The notes under the pieces: model-generated
Told to the model about the DNA's origin: nothing
The model's input: only the letters and a program-made list of their open reading frames with translations
Databases searched by the model: none
Source: Luscinia megarhynchos
Taxonomy: Eukaryota > Chordata > Aves > Passeriformes > Turdidae
DNA length: 64,000 bases
Assembly: GCA_034336665.1 (NCBI GenBank)
Contig: JAPFBE010000032.1
Location: 3,534,001 to 3,598,000 of the forward strand
Reading direction: 5' to 3'
Shown here: positions 22,678-32,721 of the stretch, one piece after another
Layout: every line of letters starts with the position of its first letter
Numbering within the stretch: position 1 is the stretch's first letter
Program-made: the position numbers and the translations under genes

Positions 22678-22948
22678 TGTTATAGAAGCAAACAAGTGCC
22701 TAAGTAAAGCAATGATAGATTGGATTTAAAATCAGACAAGGGACCCCTGCCAATTCTATTCAATCCTAAATGCAGACATATCATTGGTCAGTGAGCTGGG
22801 GCAGCGATGAAACCTTGACCAGCTCATTGTTCAAGTGCGGGGATTTTGAACCCCCTATAAAAGGGGGCATTGCAAAATAAACTCTGGCTGTGTTGCATGA
22901 TCCTCAGTGTGCTCTGTCGTGCGCCTGTCTCCAAAACTGCTACCCTAA
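22678..22948 (+). mobile_element. Short class II-like LTR split by ERV-A near its 3' end
   Basis: Starts TGTTATAGAAGC. It has a TATA box (CCCTATAAAAGGGG near 22853-22865), AATAAA at 22876-22881 and a GT-rich tail. The last bases read CCCTAA; beyond ERV-A the sequence resumes (after the duplicated CTAA) with CA at 32726-32727, giving the expected CCCTAACA end that mirrors the TGTTA start. The flanks do not form a clear duplication. Confidence 0.65.
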
Positions 22949-23541
22949 TTATATAGGTAATAAACGAATCAAACCGAATTAAAATGTTAAATTGGCAAAT
23001 TTTATTTTCGTGACCGAAAATACGGTCCTGGAAAGCCACAACCGAAAAAAACAACACCGAGCCCGGGTTCGGAGTTGGGTGAACACACGATGTTACCCAG
23101 CCTCTATCGCACTGGGTTCCCCTGGTGTTCACACCGCCGTCTTGGTTGGCCCCTTTTTTATACTGTTTTTCATAGCCTGGAGCGGGACAGTCCTTTGTTT
23201 CTTTCAAATTCAGCTCTGGTGTCCACATAAGACAAAGTCCTTCCTGCTCCTTGACGAGATTTTTTTGTCCGTTGTGTATTGCTTTTAGGTGGTTGATTTC
23301 ATCTTTACGGGAACCAGAGTCGGGGAATGCAGTCCTGGTGATGGGATTTTCGGGAAATGCTGCTCCCCTGTGAGTTTCCAGGCTTCCCCAGGAGATAGGT
23401 GCTTATCGGTAGCAGTCCGGCCTGTAGATATGTTAATTTACCTAGTTCTGAGGCAATCACTGCCTTTACCTGTGGCTCGTTTATTTTTATTTTGCAGACT
23501 TACAAAACACGAAATACAATATGGTATATATATATATCACA
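22949..23541 (-). repeat. 3' LTR of ERV-A, 593 bp
   Basis: Matches 32123-32721 nearly base for base. On the minus strand it begins TGTGATATATATA and ends near CCTATATAA, two bases different from the CCTATAACA of the other LTR. It contains a TATA-like CAGTATAAAAAAGG (complement near 23152-23166) and a polyadenylation signal in CGAAAATAAAATTT (complement near 23000-23008). Confidence 0.92.
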
Positions 23542-23556
23542 ATCCCTCCCCTTCTA
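23542..23556 (-). promoter_or_regulatory. Polypurine tract of ERV-A
   Basis: On the minus strand the purine run AGAAGGGGAGGGA directly precedes the TGTGATA start of the 3' LTR, the position where plus-strand DNA synthesis is primed. Confidence 0.85.
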
Positions 23557-23586
23557 TATAAACACATTAATTCGTGTTCCCCTTTT

Positions 23587-25938
23587 TTAATCCTCTTCAG
23601 ATTCTTCACTGCCATCCCCTTCTTCTACTGACTCTTTTCGATAATCTGTATAGGGAAGCTGATTTCTTTCTGTCTGTTCTTCAAATTTTGTCAGCACCTC
23701 TATTACCCTGGTGTTCATCTCCCCTCTCCCTAATTTCATTATTTTGGAGGCTCTACCATTCACCCTCCCTGATGCAAGTTCAGGATCCATGGTATTGCTG
23801 CAATTTACATGCCCTGTACCACCGAGTGTATTAGTCTAATAAAACAAGGTATTAAACATGGTATGAATATGATTCCTGCCAATGAACACACAATAAAGAA
23901 CACTACCTTTTTCCACCAAGCTCCTGATAATAACTGGTCCCACCAAGATGCCTAGAGAATGGAATTCCATTTTTGGACTGGAACGTGTGCTACCCTCTTT
24001 ATCTCTGCTGCAAGACCCTTTATAGTTTCTCCGTAACCATCAATTTCGACACAGCATTCAGATTCGTTAAATTTCCCACAGACTCCCCCTTCTTCAGCTA
24101 ACAAATAGTCTAATGCTATTCTATTCTGGTATACAAAAGCTCGCATCTGGGAGTGTTGTTTAGCCAACAATTCGAGGGCATCTGAGGTGTGATTCGGCAC
24201 AATCTCTACCACGGCCTGCAGCCTTATCAACCTATTCAACAGGTACACCGGAGTCCGGTACCCCCAACTTCCATCTTGTGCCCATGTTGCAGGACCATAA
24301 TATTCTATTATTCTTTCAGCTGGCCACTCTTCCCCTCCCCAAACTTGGCTGCCACCCACATCAGGGAGCTTCTTCCTTAATTCCCTTTTTTTTCTATTCA
24401 GTGTCTCGTAGAAAGGTGCCCCCAGGAAAGTACTGCCGGACCTTGGTAAAGTAAAGAAGACCGGCTGAATTATCCCCAGAGTGCATGACCCCTTCCATTT
24501 TTGTGGTAATTCACTGTATGCCTTCTTCCCACATACCCAGTATATCCCATCAGGAGCTTTCCATGTACTTTTTGTACTCCCTGGTTCAGCCCAGTAAGTA
24601 CTTAATTCTCCTAGTGACTGGTAAGGGTTAGCTCCAGAGCCTTTATTCCAGCAAAGTCCAACCTTGTCACTCCACTCACAATTGCCTTTCTTTTCTAGGC
24701 TCCAGTACCCAGCAGGGGACTCTGGCTGCCAAATTTTACTTTCGTTATCTGAATTTACTGCTAAGGTGGAGACACATAGGGTGTATCCCACTACCTCAGT
24801 ATATTCTCTTCCCTCCCGACTGATACAAATTGATCCAATCACTCTTTTATCTAAGACCCAGCCCTCAGGTCTTTGAAGTGTCTTTGAAATTTGGGTTTTA
24901 TCCCCCCTTAGGAGTTGCTCTGGAGTTAAGCTCTCACCTTTCCAGGGCCATTTTTCTGCTGATTTAAGTCCTCCGCAAATACAGCAGTTGGTCAATCCCT
25001 AATTCAGTTGCAATCTCCTGCATTAAATCGATAAACAAATTCTTGTCTGAGCCAGGTAAACCCCAATTATCATACTGTTTCTCCAATAAATCATATTGTT
25101 CACTTAGGGTCCTCAATCTTTCCTGCTCCATTCTCCTTCTTCTCATCTCTGACTCCTGTTTCTTTATTTCTATGGCTATCTGTTTTATTTTGCTCTCAGG
25201 ATCCATGACTTCCCTATCTCTAGAAAAACAGAAAGTGTTATCAAACTGGGCACAGATCCGGACATCGTCTTCCTCGAGAAGGTCTATGATGACAGATTTA
25301 GTGTCTGAGATGAGTCCGCTTTCATACCTTAGATTTTTGCCCACCCAGTAGGTTTTTCCTTCCATGACACACATTCCTAGTTTAGTATTGTCATAACACA
25401 ATTGATTCACCTGAAAATAAGCCACAAATACCGATTTTCTTTTTCCCCCTATCCAAACCGTACGATTGCATTGTTCACATGTGGGAAGAGGTGTCTGGCT
25501 TGCACTTCTTTTGTGAATGTTATGAGCAAATGTCTCTGATTGCCCATTTCTGTTTCTTGCCTTGGGATCATAGCATACCATTTTCTCCCCCAATTTACAC
25601 TTTACATACTGAGTGCCATTAAGGGTGCAGTGCTCCTCCTTCCCCTCAGGGGTGCAATTAGCTAGGACAGGGTGAGAAGGGGTACTAATTCGTGTGCACT
25701 CCCCACACTCATTATGGCTTTGTATTGCAGGGCTCAGGGCGTTCTCTGGGTATGCATTAGTCAGAGGATACATGACTAGGCTAAGGCTCACCAGGACTCC
25801 CCATAGGTGTACTTCTCTGCCTCTGCCTACGCCCACCAGGTTGCTGCTGGCGGCGAGGGAAACCATCTTCTTGGCAGCAGAAGTATTCTTCAGGGGACCA
25901 ATGTGAAGTCCGAACTGCATACCGTCCCTTAAAGGCAT
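23587..25938 (-). pseudogene. env: ERV-A env, long form, broken by frameshifts
   Basis: Envelope glycoprotein, mediating entry in an intact virus. Three open segments: 25938-24964 (324 residues), 24995-23952 (347) and 23790-23587 (67). Segment 1 has an ATG at 25938 and another at residue 25 followed by a hydrophobic signal-peptide-like core (about 46-61), 12 cysteines, three N-glycosylation motifs and a charged coiled-coil-like stretch (about 247-292). Segment 2 opens with the paired-Cys SU motif (CCICGG), then the TM part with CX7CC (CGKFNESECC). Segment 3 is an acidic cytoplasmic tail. Frame changes occur near 24998 and at about 23960, and a stop precedes segment 3. ERV-B env starts almost directly at the paired-Cys motif, so segment 1 is extra. 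No clear fusion peptide seen. Confidence 0.88.
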
Positions 25939-26222
25939 CCCACCTTGATAACTTTACTGTATCCGTCCAACAAGGTACTTTATTTGCTCTCCGGCACTCA
26001 ATTTCCAAAATTACCGTCCTGCAATTTAGCTTTCCCCTAATCCCGTGTTGGTGCAAGCGAAACCACTTGATCGACTCCGGTTCAATAATATTCAATTCGG
26101 TGGCAAGTATTAGAATTCGGTCAGTCAGAGACAGCTCTTCCTCAAGGCACTTAGTGCAGAGACCTCTAGGCCCGATTCCCCATATACAATGTGTGGCCCA
26201 AACCTCACGACAAATCTGGCAC
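25781..26222 (-). CDS. Unknown Cys- and Arg-rich open frame between pol and env (ERV-A)
   Basis: I do not recognise this protein. The frame is open from 26269 to 25781 (162 codons) and overlaps env segment 1 in its last part, but about 280 bases lie between pol and env where it is the only long frame. No ATG lies in the useful part; expression would need splicing, and a strong acceptor sits at 26222. Numbering from 26269, it shows CX2CX7CX9CX2C (residues 17-41), suggesting a small zinc-binding fold, more cysteines at 83, 92, 100, 130 and 131, and an Arg/Gln-rich tail (about 137-152, GFPRRQQQPGGRRQRQRS) like an RNA-binding or nuclear-targeting stretch. The tail overlaps env and may be a by-product. 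A chance frame is possible. Confidence 0.4.
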
Positions 26223-26246
26223 CTGAAATGAACAAAAGGAAAAAAC
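26222..26246 (-). promoter_or_regulatory. Likely env splice acceptor (ERV-A)
   Basis: On the minus strand a pyrimidine-rich run (GTTTTTTCCTTTTGTTC) leads to TTTCAG|GTGCC, the exon starting at 26222. It lies after the pol stop and upstream of env, as expected for the subgenomic env message. The first AUG after it opens a five-codon frame; the next is the env AUG at 25938. Confidence 0.65.
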
Positions 26247-26288
26247 ACCTGCACCCAGGAACTGAACACCTTATCTGATCTAAGGTGC

Positions 26289-28199
26289 TCATTTACTTGT
26301 CCGACGCAATTTTAGCTTGAGGTTTCCAGGGTGGGAGGTCACTTTCCACTCGGGTGTCTCTTCTCTTGTCTCGATCTTTTTCGCTCTGGAGGCATGTGTC
26401 CAGCCCTTTTCTGCTGTCTGGACTGCTGTGTCTGTGGTCAAAAGGACAAGAAAAGGATCCTCCCAGTGAGGAGAAAGAGAAACCTCTCTCCAGGTTTTTA
26501 TGAGAACGTGATCCCTAGGTTGGATTTTGTGTATGGCGAACCCTAGAGGAACATTTTGTGTGACAATTCCCTGCTTTCGAAGATCCTGTAAATTTTTATT
26601 TATGGTTATTAGGTATGGTTGTATTTGTCCATCTTCTATTTTTGGTTGTCCCACGGGCATCCCATGATCATAGGGCATACCATATAACATTTCAAAAGGA
26701 GATAACCCTGTCTCAGAATGAGGCATAGTCCTGATATTTAATAATGCTAAGGGGAGGCATTTTGGCCAGGACATTTTAGTTTCTATCATTAATTTTGATA
26801 ACTGGGCCTTCAATGTCTGATTCATTCTTTCAACTTGTCCAGAACTCTGAGGATGCCATGGGGTATGGTATTCCCACCGAATTCCCAGAGCCTCCGCTAA
26901 TTGTTTAATAATTTTTGAGGTGAAGTGTGTTCCTTGGTCTGAGTCTATATGATTGATTATACCATATCGAGGGATGAGTTCTTCCAGAAGGAATTTAGAT
27001 ACTGTCTGGGCGGTAGCCCTAGAGCTTGGGTAAGCTTCCACCCAATGAGGTAATTTGTCTACTAATACTAGTAAAAACTTATACCTCCCAACCTTTGGTA
27101 ATTCAGTGAAATCCACTTGAATTCTTTCAAAGGGACGATAGGCTATAGGGCGACTACCCCAGATTACCTGTCGTGTCCTGGCTTTGTTTACTTTCTTGCA
27201 TGTTAGGCACCCTTGCACCTCTTGTTTAGCCAGCTCATAAATCCCTTTACACCCAAAGAATCTCAGGAACTGTTCTGCCAGAGCCTGGGATCCCCAATGA
27301 GTTTGTATATGCAATCTTCTCAGAATTTTTCTGGTATAGTCCTTTGATACTAATTCCCTCCCATCTGGTAACTTCCACTTACCATCTTCTAATGTCCCTC
27401 CTATCTTCTTATATTCGTCAACCTCTTTCGGAGAGGGACGAGGGGGATATTCCCAAGTACTGCTCTCCCCAACTTCTGGGGTACTTACTGTCATTAGTGC
27501 AGCACTTTTGGCTTCCTTATCGGCCAAATTGTTTCCCCGGATCTGAAATTGTATTCCTGTTTGGTGTCCTTTTACATGTACTACTGAGATTGCCTCTGGC
27601 TCTCGGATAGCTTCTAAGATTTGCTTTATTAATTCCCCATGAATTAATCCTCGTCCTCGAGTGTTTATTAACCCCCTTTCCTCCCAAATTTTCCCAAAAG
27701 TGTGGACCACCCCAAAGGCATATTTTGAATCTGTAAAGATTGTTCCCCTTTTCCCTTTTAATCTTTTTAATGCCCGAAAAACCGCATATAATTCACATGC
27801 TTGAGCCGACCAGCTTGCACTGAGGGGTCCTGATTCAATTACTTCCCCTGTTTTCCCATCTATGATTGCATACTCAGACTTTCTCTTTCCTTCTATTACC
27901 CTAGCTGACCCATCCACAAACCATTTTTCCTGCCCTTCGAGTTCCTCCTCCTCCAAGTCTGTTCTGATTTTTGTCTGCAATTCCACTATTTCCGCACACT
28001 CGTGGGTTGGTTCCTCTGATGCTTCCCCGTACAGGAATTGAGCTGGATTCAATGCAGTGGTTTTTCGTAGTTCTAAATCATGTGAGTGTATTAGTATGGC
28101 TTCATATTTCAACAATCTAGCATCCGTGAGCCACTTATCTGCTTTTTGTTGTAATATACTCCTCACGTCATGAGGAGTATACACCACTAAAGGCTCCAA
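26289..28199 (-). pseudogene. pol: ERV-A pol, RNase H and integrase part (636 codons open)
   Basis: 3' part of the gammaretroviral polymerase polyprotein. In order: end of the RT connection, RNase H with all acidic residues visible (FVDGS, CELYA, FTDSKYA, NLADKEA), then integrase with an N-terminal zinc region (HWGSQ ... CLTCKK), catalytic core (QVDFTE, DSDQGTHF, HPQSSGQVERMN giving D, D, E) and a C-terminal WEDPFLVLL block equivalent to the GPY/F motif of gammaretroviral integrases. The open segment is intact but is out of frame with the upstream pol segment: the frames change at about 28194, where a short repeat (GAG) suggests loss of two bases. Stop at 26289-26291, 20 codons before the open frame described at 25781 becomes useful. 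Confidence 0.92.
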
Positions 28200-28518
28200 A
28201 TGTTACTTTCTTTGCTTCTTCCACCAGTAATGCTGCTGCTACAATTGCCTGTAGGCAAGTGGGCCAACCCCTGCTTACTGGGTCTAGCAGCTTTGATACA
28301 TATCCCACCGGTTTCTTAGCTCCTGCCCAATCCTGTGTTAAGACTCTGTAGGCAGTCTGGTTGCTAACGTCCACAAATAATTGAAATGGCCTTTTTATAT
28401 CTGGGAGATTTAACACAGGAGCTGTCATGAGGATTTCTTTTACCTCTTTGAACCCCTCCTCGTCCCGTTCTGTCCATTTTACCTTGTCAGTGGTCAATTT
28501 CTCATATAAAAATTTCAC
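28168..28518 (-). pseudogene. pol: ERV-A pol, RT thumb/connection segment
   Basis: 116 open codons (MKFLYEKLTTDK ...) with the connection-domain pattern LNLPDIKRPFQLFVDV and KPVGYVSKLLDPVSRGWPTC. Its frame differs from the segments on both sides: from the pro-RT segment because of a small deletion near 28550, and from the RNase H-IN segment near 28194. Homologous to 49191-49985 of ERV-B. Confidence 0.88.
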
Positions 28519-28534
28519 CTTTTCACTGTATCCC

Positions 28535-29770
28535 TCAATCCATTGCCAGGAGTCCCAGCAGCTGCCTGACCTCCCTCTTTGTTCGGGGGGAGGGAAGGGA
28601 TATAATTCCTGCTATCCTTTCCGGGTCTAATTTCTTTCTTCCCTTCACCAGCCAGTGTCCTAAATACTTAACCTCAGGCTCAACAAACTGCAGCTTTGAC
28701 TTAGAAACCTTTAACCCCTTTTCTCCCAAGAAATTCAGCAATCTTATGGAGGTTGTCCTGACGTCCTCTTCCTCCTGACCAACCACAAATAAATCATCTA
28801 CATAGTGTAATAACTTGGTCCCTTCTACCAGCACGAATTGGCTTAGCAGCTGTTCCAGAGCCTGACCAAACAGGTTGGGAGAGTCCACGAATCCTTGAGG
28901 TAGGGAAGTCCATCGGTATTGTTGCTTACGACTGGTATCCGGGTCCTCCCATTGAAAGGCAAAATAGTCTCTACCATCCTCTGCCAAGGGGCAGGACCAA
29001 AATGCATCTTTTAAATCTATTACACTATACCAGGTGTCCTCAGGTGAAATTTTATTCAAAAGTGTGTATGGGTTTGGGACTGTGGGGAACAAGCTCTTAG
29101 TTCTCCTGTTTACTGCTCTAAGATCTTGTACCAGCCTGTAGCTACCATCAGCTTTCCGGATAGCTAGGATAGGAGTGTTATGTCTGGACATGCAAGGTTC
29201 CAAGGTCCCTTTATTAAGGAGGTCCTCTATGACAGGTTTCAATCCTTTCCTTCCTTCTAGGGGGATGGGGTATTGCTTGACTCTAATAGGTTCTTCAGGT
29301 TTATCTATTTTTATGTGTATGGGTTCTATTTCTAATTTCCCCACCTCCCCTTGTGTGTGCCAAACCCTTGAATCAACTGTATTCTCGTCCTCTATTGTTA
29401 GTCTAAATAAACGTACCATAAGCCGAGAACTTTCCACAATTAGACTTATTTCCAATGTTACCATCAAATCCCTCCCCAACAGGTTGTAATCCGCTTCTTC
29501 AACTAACAACAGATTCCCTAAACAAAACCTCGTTTCAGATTCTATTTCAACATCTCTAATTACCGGTACCCTAAAAGGTTCCTCTTTTGCTCCAATCACC
29601 ATCACAGTTTCCTTACTTATAGTACATCCTGAAGGCAGCTGTTGGACGGTGCTACGCTCAGCACCAGAGTCTACTAAAAATATCAAAATTAGTTTTTCGG
29701 GTCCTATCCTTAGTTTTACCAGGGGCTCCAGGGATGTTCTGGACCCTAAATGAAAAAGCCCCCGACACCT
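28535..29770 (-). pseudogene. pro-pol: ERV-A pro and RT (after in-frame UAG)
   Basis: Open in the gag frame directly after the UAG at 29773-29771 and continuing to a UGA at 28537-28535, about 411 codons. It holds the aspartic protease (LVDSGAERSTVQ and, later, LLGRDLM) and then reverse transcriptase with VIDLKDAF, LPQGFVDSP and the catalytic YVDD (in LLHYVDDLF). Expression in an intact virus would rely on readthrough of UAG, as in gammaretroviruses. The segment ends early in the RT thumb (GLLAMD then stop), where a deletion of about ten bases relative to ERV-B (GLVGYCRVWIED) has shifted the frame. RT catalytic residues are all present. Confidence 0.93.
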
Positions 29771-30997
29771 CTAATCCTCCTGGAACATTTTCTCATCTTT
29801 CATCCGCTTCCTACAGTCCCTCTTAAAGTGACCTTTCTTCCTGCAGTAGAAGCATTCCGGAGCCTCCCTCCGTCCGGCCGCCTGTTTCGTCTGGGAGGGG
29901 CTTCGCTTCCCCTGGGTCTGCTGGCTCGGTGCCGGTCCTGAGCTGTCCCGAGTCTGCTCCTGCTTTTGTGCCTCCCTCACGGCAGCCACTAAAACCTTTG
30001 CCTGTGCCTTTTGTTGTTCCTCTCCCCTTCTCATATAAACCCGATGCGCCTCCTTCAATAATTCCTGCAGTCCTTTCTCTTGCCAATCGTCCATTTTTTC
30101 GAGCTTCCTCCGTATATCCTCCCACGATTTTGCAACAAATTGTGCTTTCAGGAGGACCTCCCCTATAGGAGAGTCAGGATCCGTCCCTGAATACATTCGG
30201 ATACTTTGTCTCAATCTCTCAAGCCACTCAACTGGCGTCTCATCCCTTCCCTGACATTGTGCCAGTGCCTTGCTCATGTTCTGCCCTTTGGGAACTGCCT
30301 CCCGTATACCCTGTATCACCATGCTTCTTAATTCTATCATTCTTAACCTGCCTTCTTCTGTCTGTGCGTCCCACGACGGTCTCATGCTCGGCCACCTTTG
30401 ATCCCCTTGTCCTCCCTGGGGGTTTCTGCGCTCCCAATCCCGAATCGCGGCTTGCCTTATCATCTCCCGTTCCTCGGCATTGAACAATGACCTCAATATG
30501 GCATTAATATCATCATATGTGTATACGCTAGTTCCTAAGAATTCGTCTAACCGGTTTGCGACTCCTATCGGGTCATTCATTAGATTGCCCATTTCTTTCT
30601 TAAATGCTCTCACGTCTGCGGTGTTAATTGGTATGTGTACAAATCCGATGACCCCCGGGGCAATGGGCACTTCCATTAAAGGAAGGAGTTGATGTCCGTC
30701 CGTGTTATCCCCACTATCGTCATTATATACTCCTTTTGTTTTGTGTCGGGTCCTGCTTGCTGGCGGGGATCCAATTTTTCCAGCAGCAGGAATTGTTACT
30801 TTATGTTCCGGGAGGGGGGGAGGAGGGGGTGGGTGAGGCGCCGCTGCAGCTGGTGCCTGGGGAATTGGGGCTGGGGAGGGGTGAGGCATAGGTTGGTATG
30901 AGGGGTTCGTAGGTGTGGGAAGCAGGGGTGGTACAGGAAAAGGTTGAGGAGTGGGATTTAGGTACGGGGGTGGGAGATTGTCCAGGGGTTCCCATGT
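29771..30997 (-). pseudogene. gag: ERV-A gag, p12-like/CA/NC part
   Basis: Structural polyprotein, C-terminal two thirds. The frame is open from just after the UAA at 31000-30998 to the UAG at 29773-29771; its first ATG is at 30889. It begins with a proline-rich stretch including a PPPY late-budding motif (30973-30962), then capsid with a major-homology-like block (ETPVEWLERLRQSIRMYSG) and a Lys/Arg/Glu-rich coiled stretch, and ends with one zinc knuckle CX2CX4HX4C (CFYCRKKGHFKRDC, residues 346-359 from 30889). A single knuckle and UAG stop are gammaretroviral. It is cut off from MA by two stops upstream (UGA 31066-31064, UAA 31000-30998). Confidence 0.93.
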
Positions 30998-31063
30998 TTA
31001 GCTTACAGATGTAATATCCTTACAGATTCTAACCGGGTATAACCCAGTGCTAGTGTGTTTCCA

Positions 31064-31384
31064 TCATTTAGCATAATCCCTCTCCTCCTTTACCTGCGGG
31101 TTTTTCTCGTTCACGTGGTTAATCAGGGCCTGGCAGACCCATCTTTCGAATGTACCGAAGATGGGCCACACTACATGTTCCTTGATCTCCTTCCCCCCAC
31201 AAACCTCTATGCAATAATGTATCAATTTCTCCTTAGACTTGGTTGTTTTATCTGGACCTTGCTCCCAGTATTCCAACATCCACCCCAGCGGACTATCCCT
31301 GGGGATTTCGGGTAACTTACCTTTTCTTATCTTAGCTGACTTCTCTGGGGTTTTTCCCTGAGGTTTGCTCTTTTTCTGTCCCAT
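31064..31384 (-). pseudogene. gag: ERV-A gag, matrix part
   Basis: 106 codons from ATG 31384 to UGA 31066-31064. The N terminus MGQKKSKPQ has Gly2 for myristoylation and a basic patch, as matrix proteins need for membrane targeting. SPLGWMLEYWEQG follows. It is in the same frame as the capsid part, so the break is due to stop codons, not frameshift. A consensus splice donor (GTAAGT) lies inside this segment at 31320. Confidence 0.88.
31315..31325 (-). promoter_or_regulatory. Splice donor inside gag (ERV-A)
   Basis: AAAAG|GTAAGT on the minus strand, last exon base 31321, after codon 21 of gag plus one base. Alpharetroviruses have a donor early in gag used to start Env with Gag codons. Here, joining to the acceptor at 26222 gives the env reading frame, but that frame meets a stop before env segment 1. 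Confidence 0.55.
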
Positions 31385-32100
31385 TTTCTCTAAAAGGTTT
31401 TCCCCCCGAGCTACCTTTGTTATGCCTACTTACCGTGTTTTACGCCGGGACCACCGCAGGGTCCGGGAATGACCGTACTGAAGTTTAAACTTTATTTCAA
31501 TGTTTCCAATCTACTCACCTCACATGGAGAACCGTTCTGTGGAGGTTTTCAAAAGGAGGCAAGCTCTCTTTTCCTTTTCCTGGGCTTGTCCTGCCCTAGG
31601 ATCTGAGAGGTTTACCAATTCCCAATTCCGGGGAACGTACCTTCCCTCCCGATCCTCCCCGTGACCAACCCCCAAAACTTCCCAAGTTTTAGGCTTGACA
31701 CGAGAGAGAGAGAGTTAATACCACGTTACGTTCGCTTCCCCCACAACCGACCACACCCCTCGCGGGATAATGGAACTGCGATTTTGGGATCCGCACTCAC
31801 TTCATGATAAAATCACGTCTCAATCACGCGCTCAGTCACACCTCACTCAACCACGCAGTACTTACGGCTCCTTTTCCTGTGTGAATTCTTCATGCACGTC
31901 GAGTTTTATGAGTGAAAAACGTTGCCGCGGTTATCCGAAAGCTCGGGGCCCAACTTTTCCCTTTGCGATTGTGGCTTTTCGAATTTTTTAGTTCGGGATC
32001 CTGACCGGCTTCGGGGAACTCCCCAATTCCACCAGGCCGTTGAAGTCAGCGAGGCGCCTCCTGGTCGGAAAGGGGGCCCCCCCCCGAACCCAAAATCAGG
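31385..32100 (-). other. ERV-A 5' untranslated leader
   Basis: About 715 bases between primer site and gag AUG. Expected to hold the packaging signal and, as noted, a splice donor. No coding frame of note. Confidence 0.7.
31428..31438 (-). promoter_or_regulatory. Splice donor in ERV-A leader
   Basis: ACACG|GTAAGTAG on the minus strand with last exon base 31434, about 50 bases upstream of the gag AUG. The standard position for the donor of a subgenomic env message. Confidence 0.6.
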
Positions 32101-32118
32101 ATCATGTCAGGGTCACAA
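32101..32118 (-). promoter_or_regulatory. Primer-binding site of ERV-A, tRNA-Trp type
   Basis: Read on plus, ATCATGTCAGGGTCACAA matches the 3' end of avian tRNA-Trp in 15 of 18 bases; two of the three mismatches are transitions at CpG positions. It lies a few bases inside the 5' LTR end, where the primer site must be. The tRNA sequence is from general knowledge. Confidence 0.75.
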
Positions 32119-32122
32119 AGAT

Positions 32123-32721
32123 TGTTATAGGTAATAAACGAATCAAACTGAATTAAAAGGTTAAATTGGCAGATTTTATTTTCGCGACCGAAAATACGGT
32201 CCTGGAAAGCCACAACCGAAAAAACAACACCGAGCCCGCGTTCGGAGTTGGCTTAACACACGATGTTACCCAGCCTCTATCGCACTGGGTTCCCCTGGTG
32301 TTCACCCTGCAGTCTTGGTTGGCCCCTTTTTTATACTGTTTTTCATAGCCTGGAGTGGGACAGTCCTTTGTTTCTTTCAAATTCAGCTCTGGTGTCCACA
32401 CAAGACAAAGTCCTTCCTGCTCCTTGACGGGATTTTGTGTCCATTGTGTATTGCTTTTAGGTGGTTGATTTCATCTTTACGGGAACCAGAGTCAGGGAAT
32501 GCAGTCCTGGTGATGGGATTTTCGGGAAATGCTGCTCCCCTGTGAGTTTCCAGGCTTCCCCAGGAGATAGGTGCTTATCGGTAGCAGTCCGGCCTGTAGA
32601 TATGTTAATTTACCTAGTTCTGAGGCAATCACTGCCTTTACCTGTGGCTCGTTTATTTTTATTTTGCAGACTTACAAAACACGAAATACAATATGGTATA
32701 TGTATATATATATATATCACA
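32123..32721 (-). repeat. 5' LTR of ERV-A, 599 bp
   Basis: On the minus strand starts TGTGATATATATA and ends CCTATAACA. A TATA-like CAGTATAAAAAAGG (complement 32326-32338) and a polyadenylation signal (complement 32175-32180) are ordered as U3-R-U5 requires. The host duplication CTAA follows at 32722-32725. Confidence 0.92.

Larger units (their letters stand above)
22949..32721 (-). mobile_element. Provirus ERV-A, gammaretrovirus-like, near full length
   Basis: On the minus strand: 5' LTR, primer site, leader, gag, in-frame UAG, pro-pol, env, polypurine tract, 3' LTR. The 4-bp duplication CTAA (22945-22948 and 32722-32725, read on plus) fits gammaretroviral integration. The two LTRs differ at roughly a dozen to fifteen places over ~590 bp by hand count, several at CpG, suggesting a fairly recent insertion. 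Gammaretroviral traits seen: single CCHC box in NC, UAG between gag and pro-pol in one frame, PPPY late motif, SU paired-Cys motif. gag, pol and env each contain inactivating changes. Confidence 0.95.

Noticed and set aside
23524..23537. TA microsatellite as independent repeat
   Set aside because: It is the terminal part of the ERV-A LTR and appears in both LTR copies.
24964..25938. A separate host gene captured upstream of env
   Set aside because: The segment carries its own signal peptide, leads directly into the SU motif across a one-base frame change, and lies within the provirus; simplest reading is that it is the N-terminal part of env. Capture remains open as origin of the module.
30259..30692. 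Plus-strand frames opposite ERV-A gag
   Set aside because: Antisense shadows of an open gag frame.
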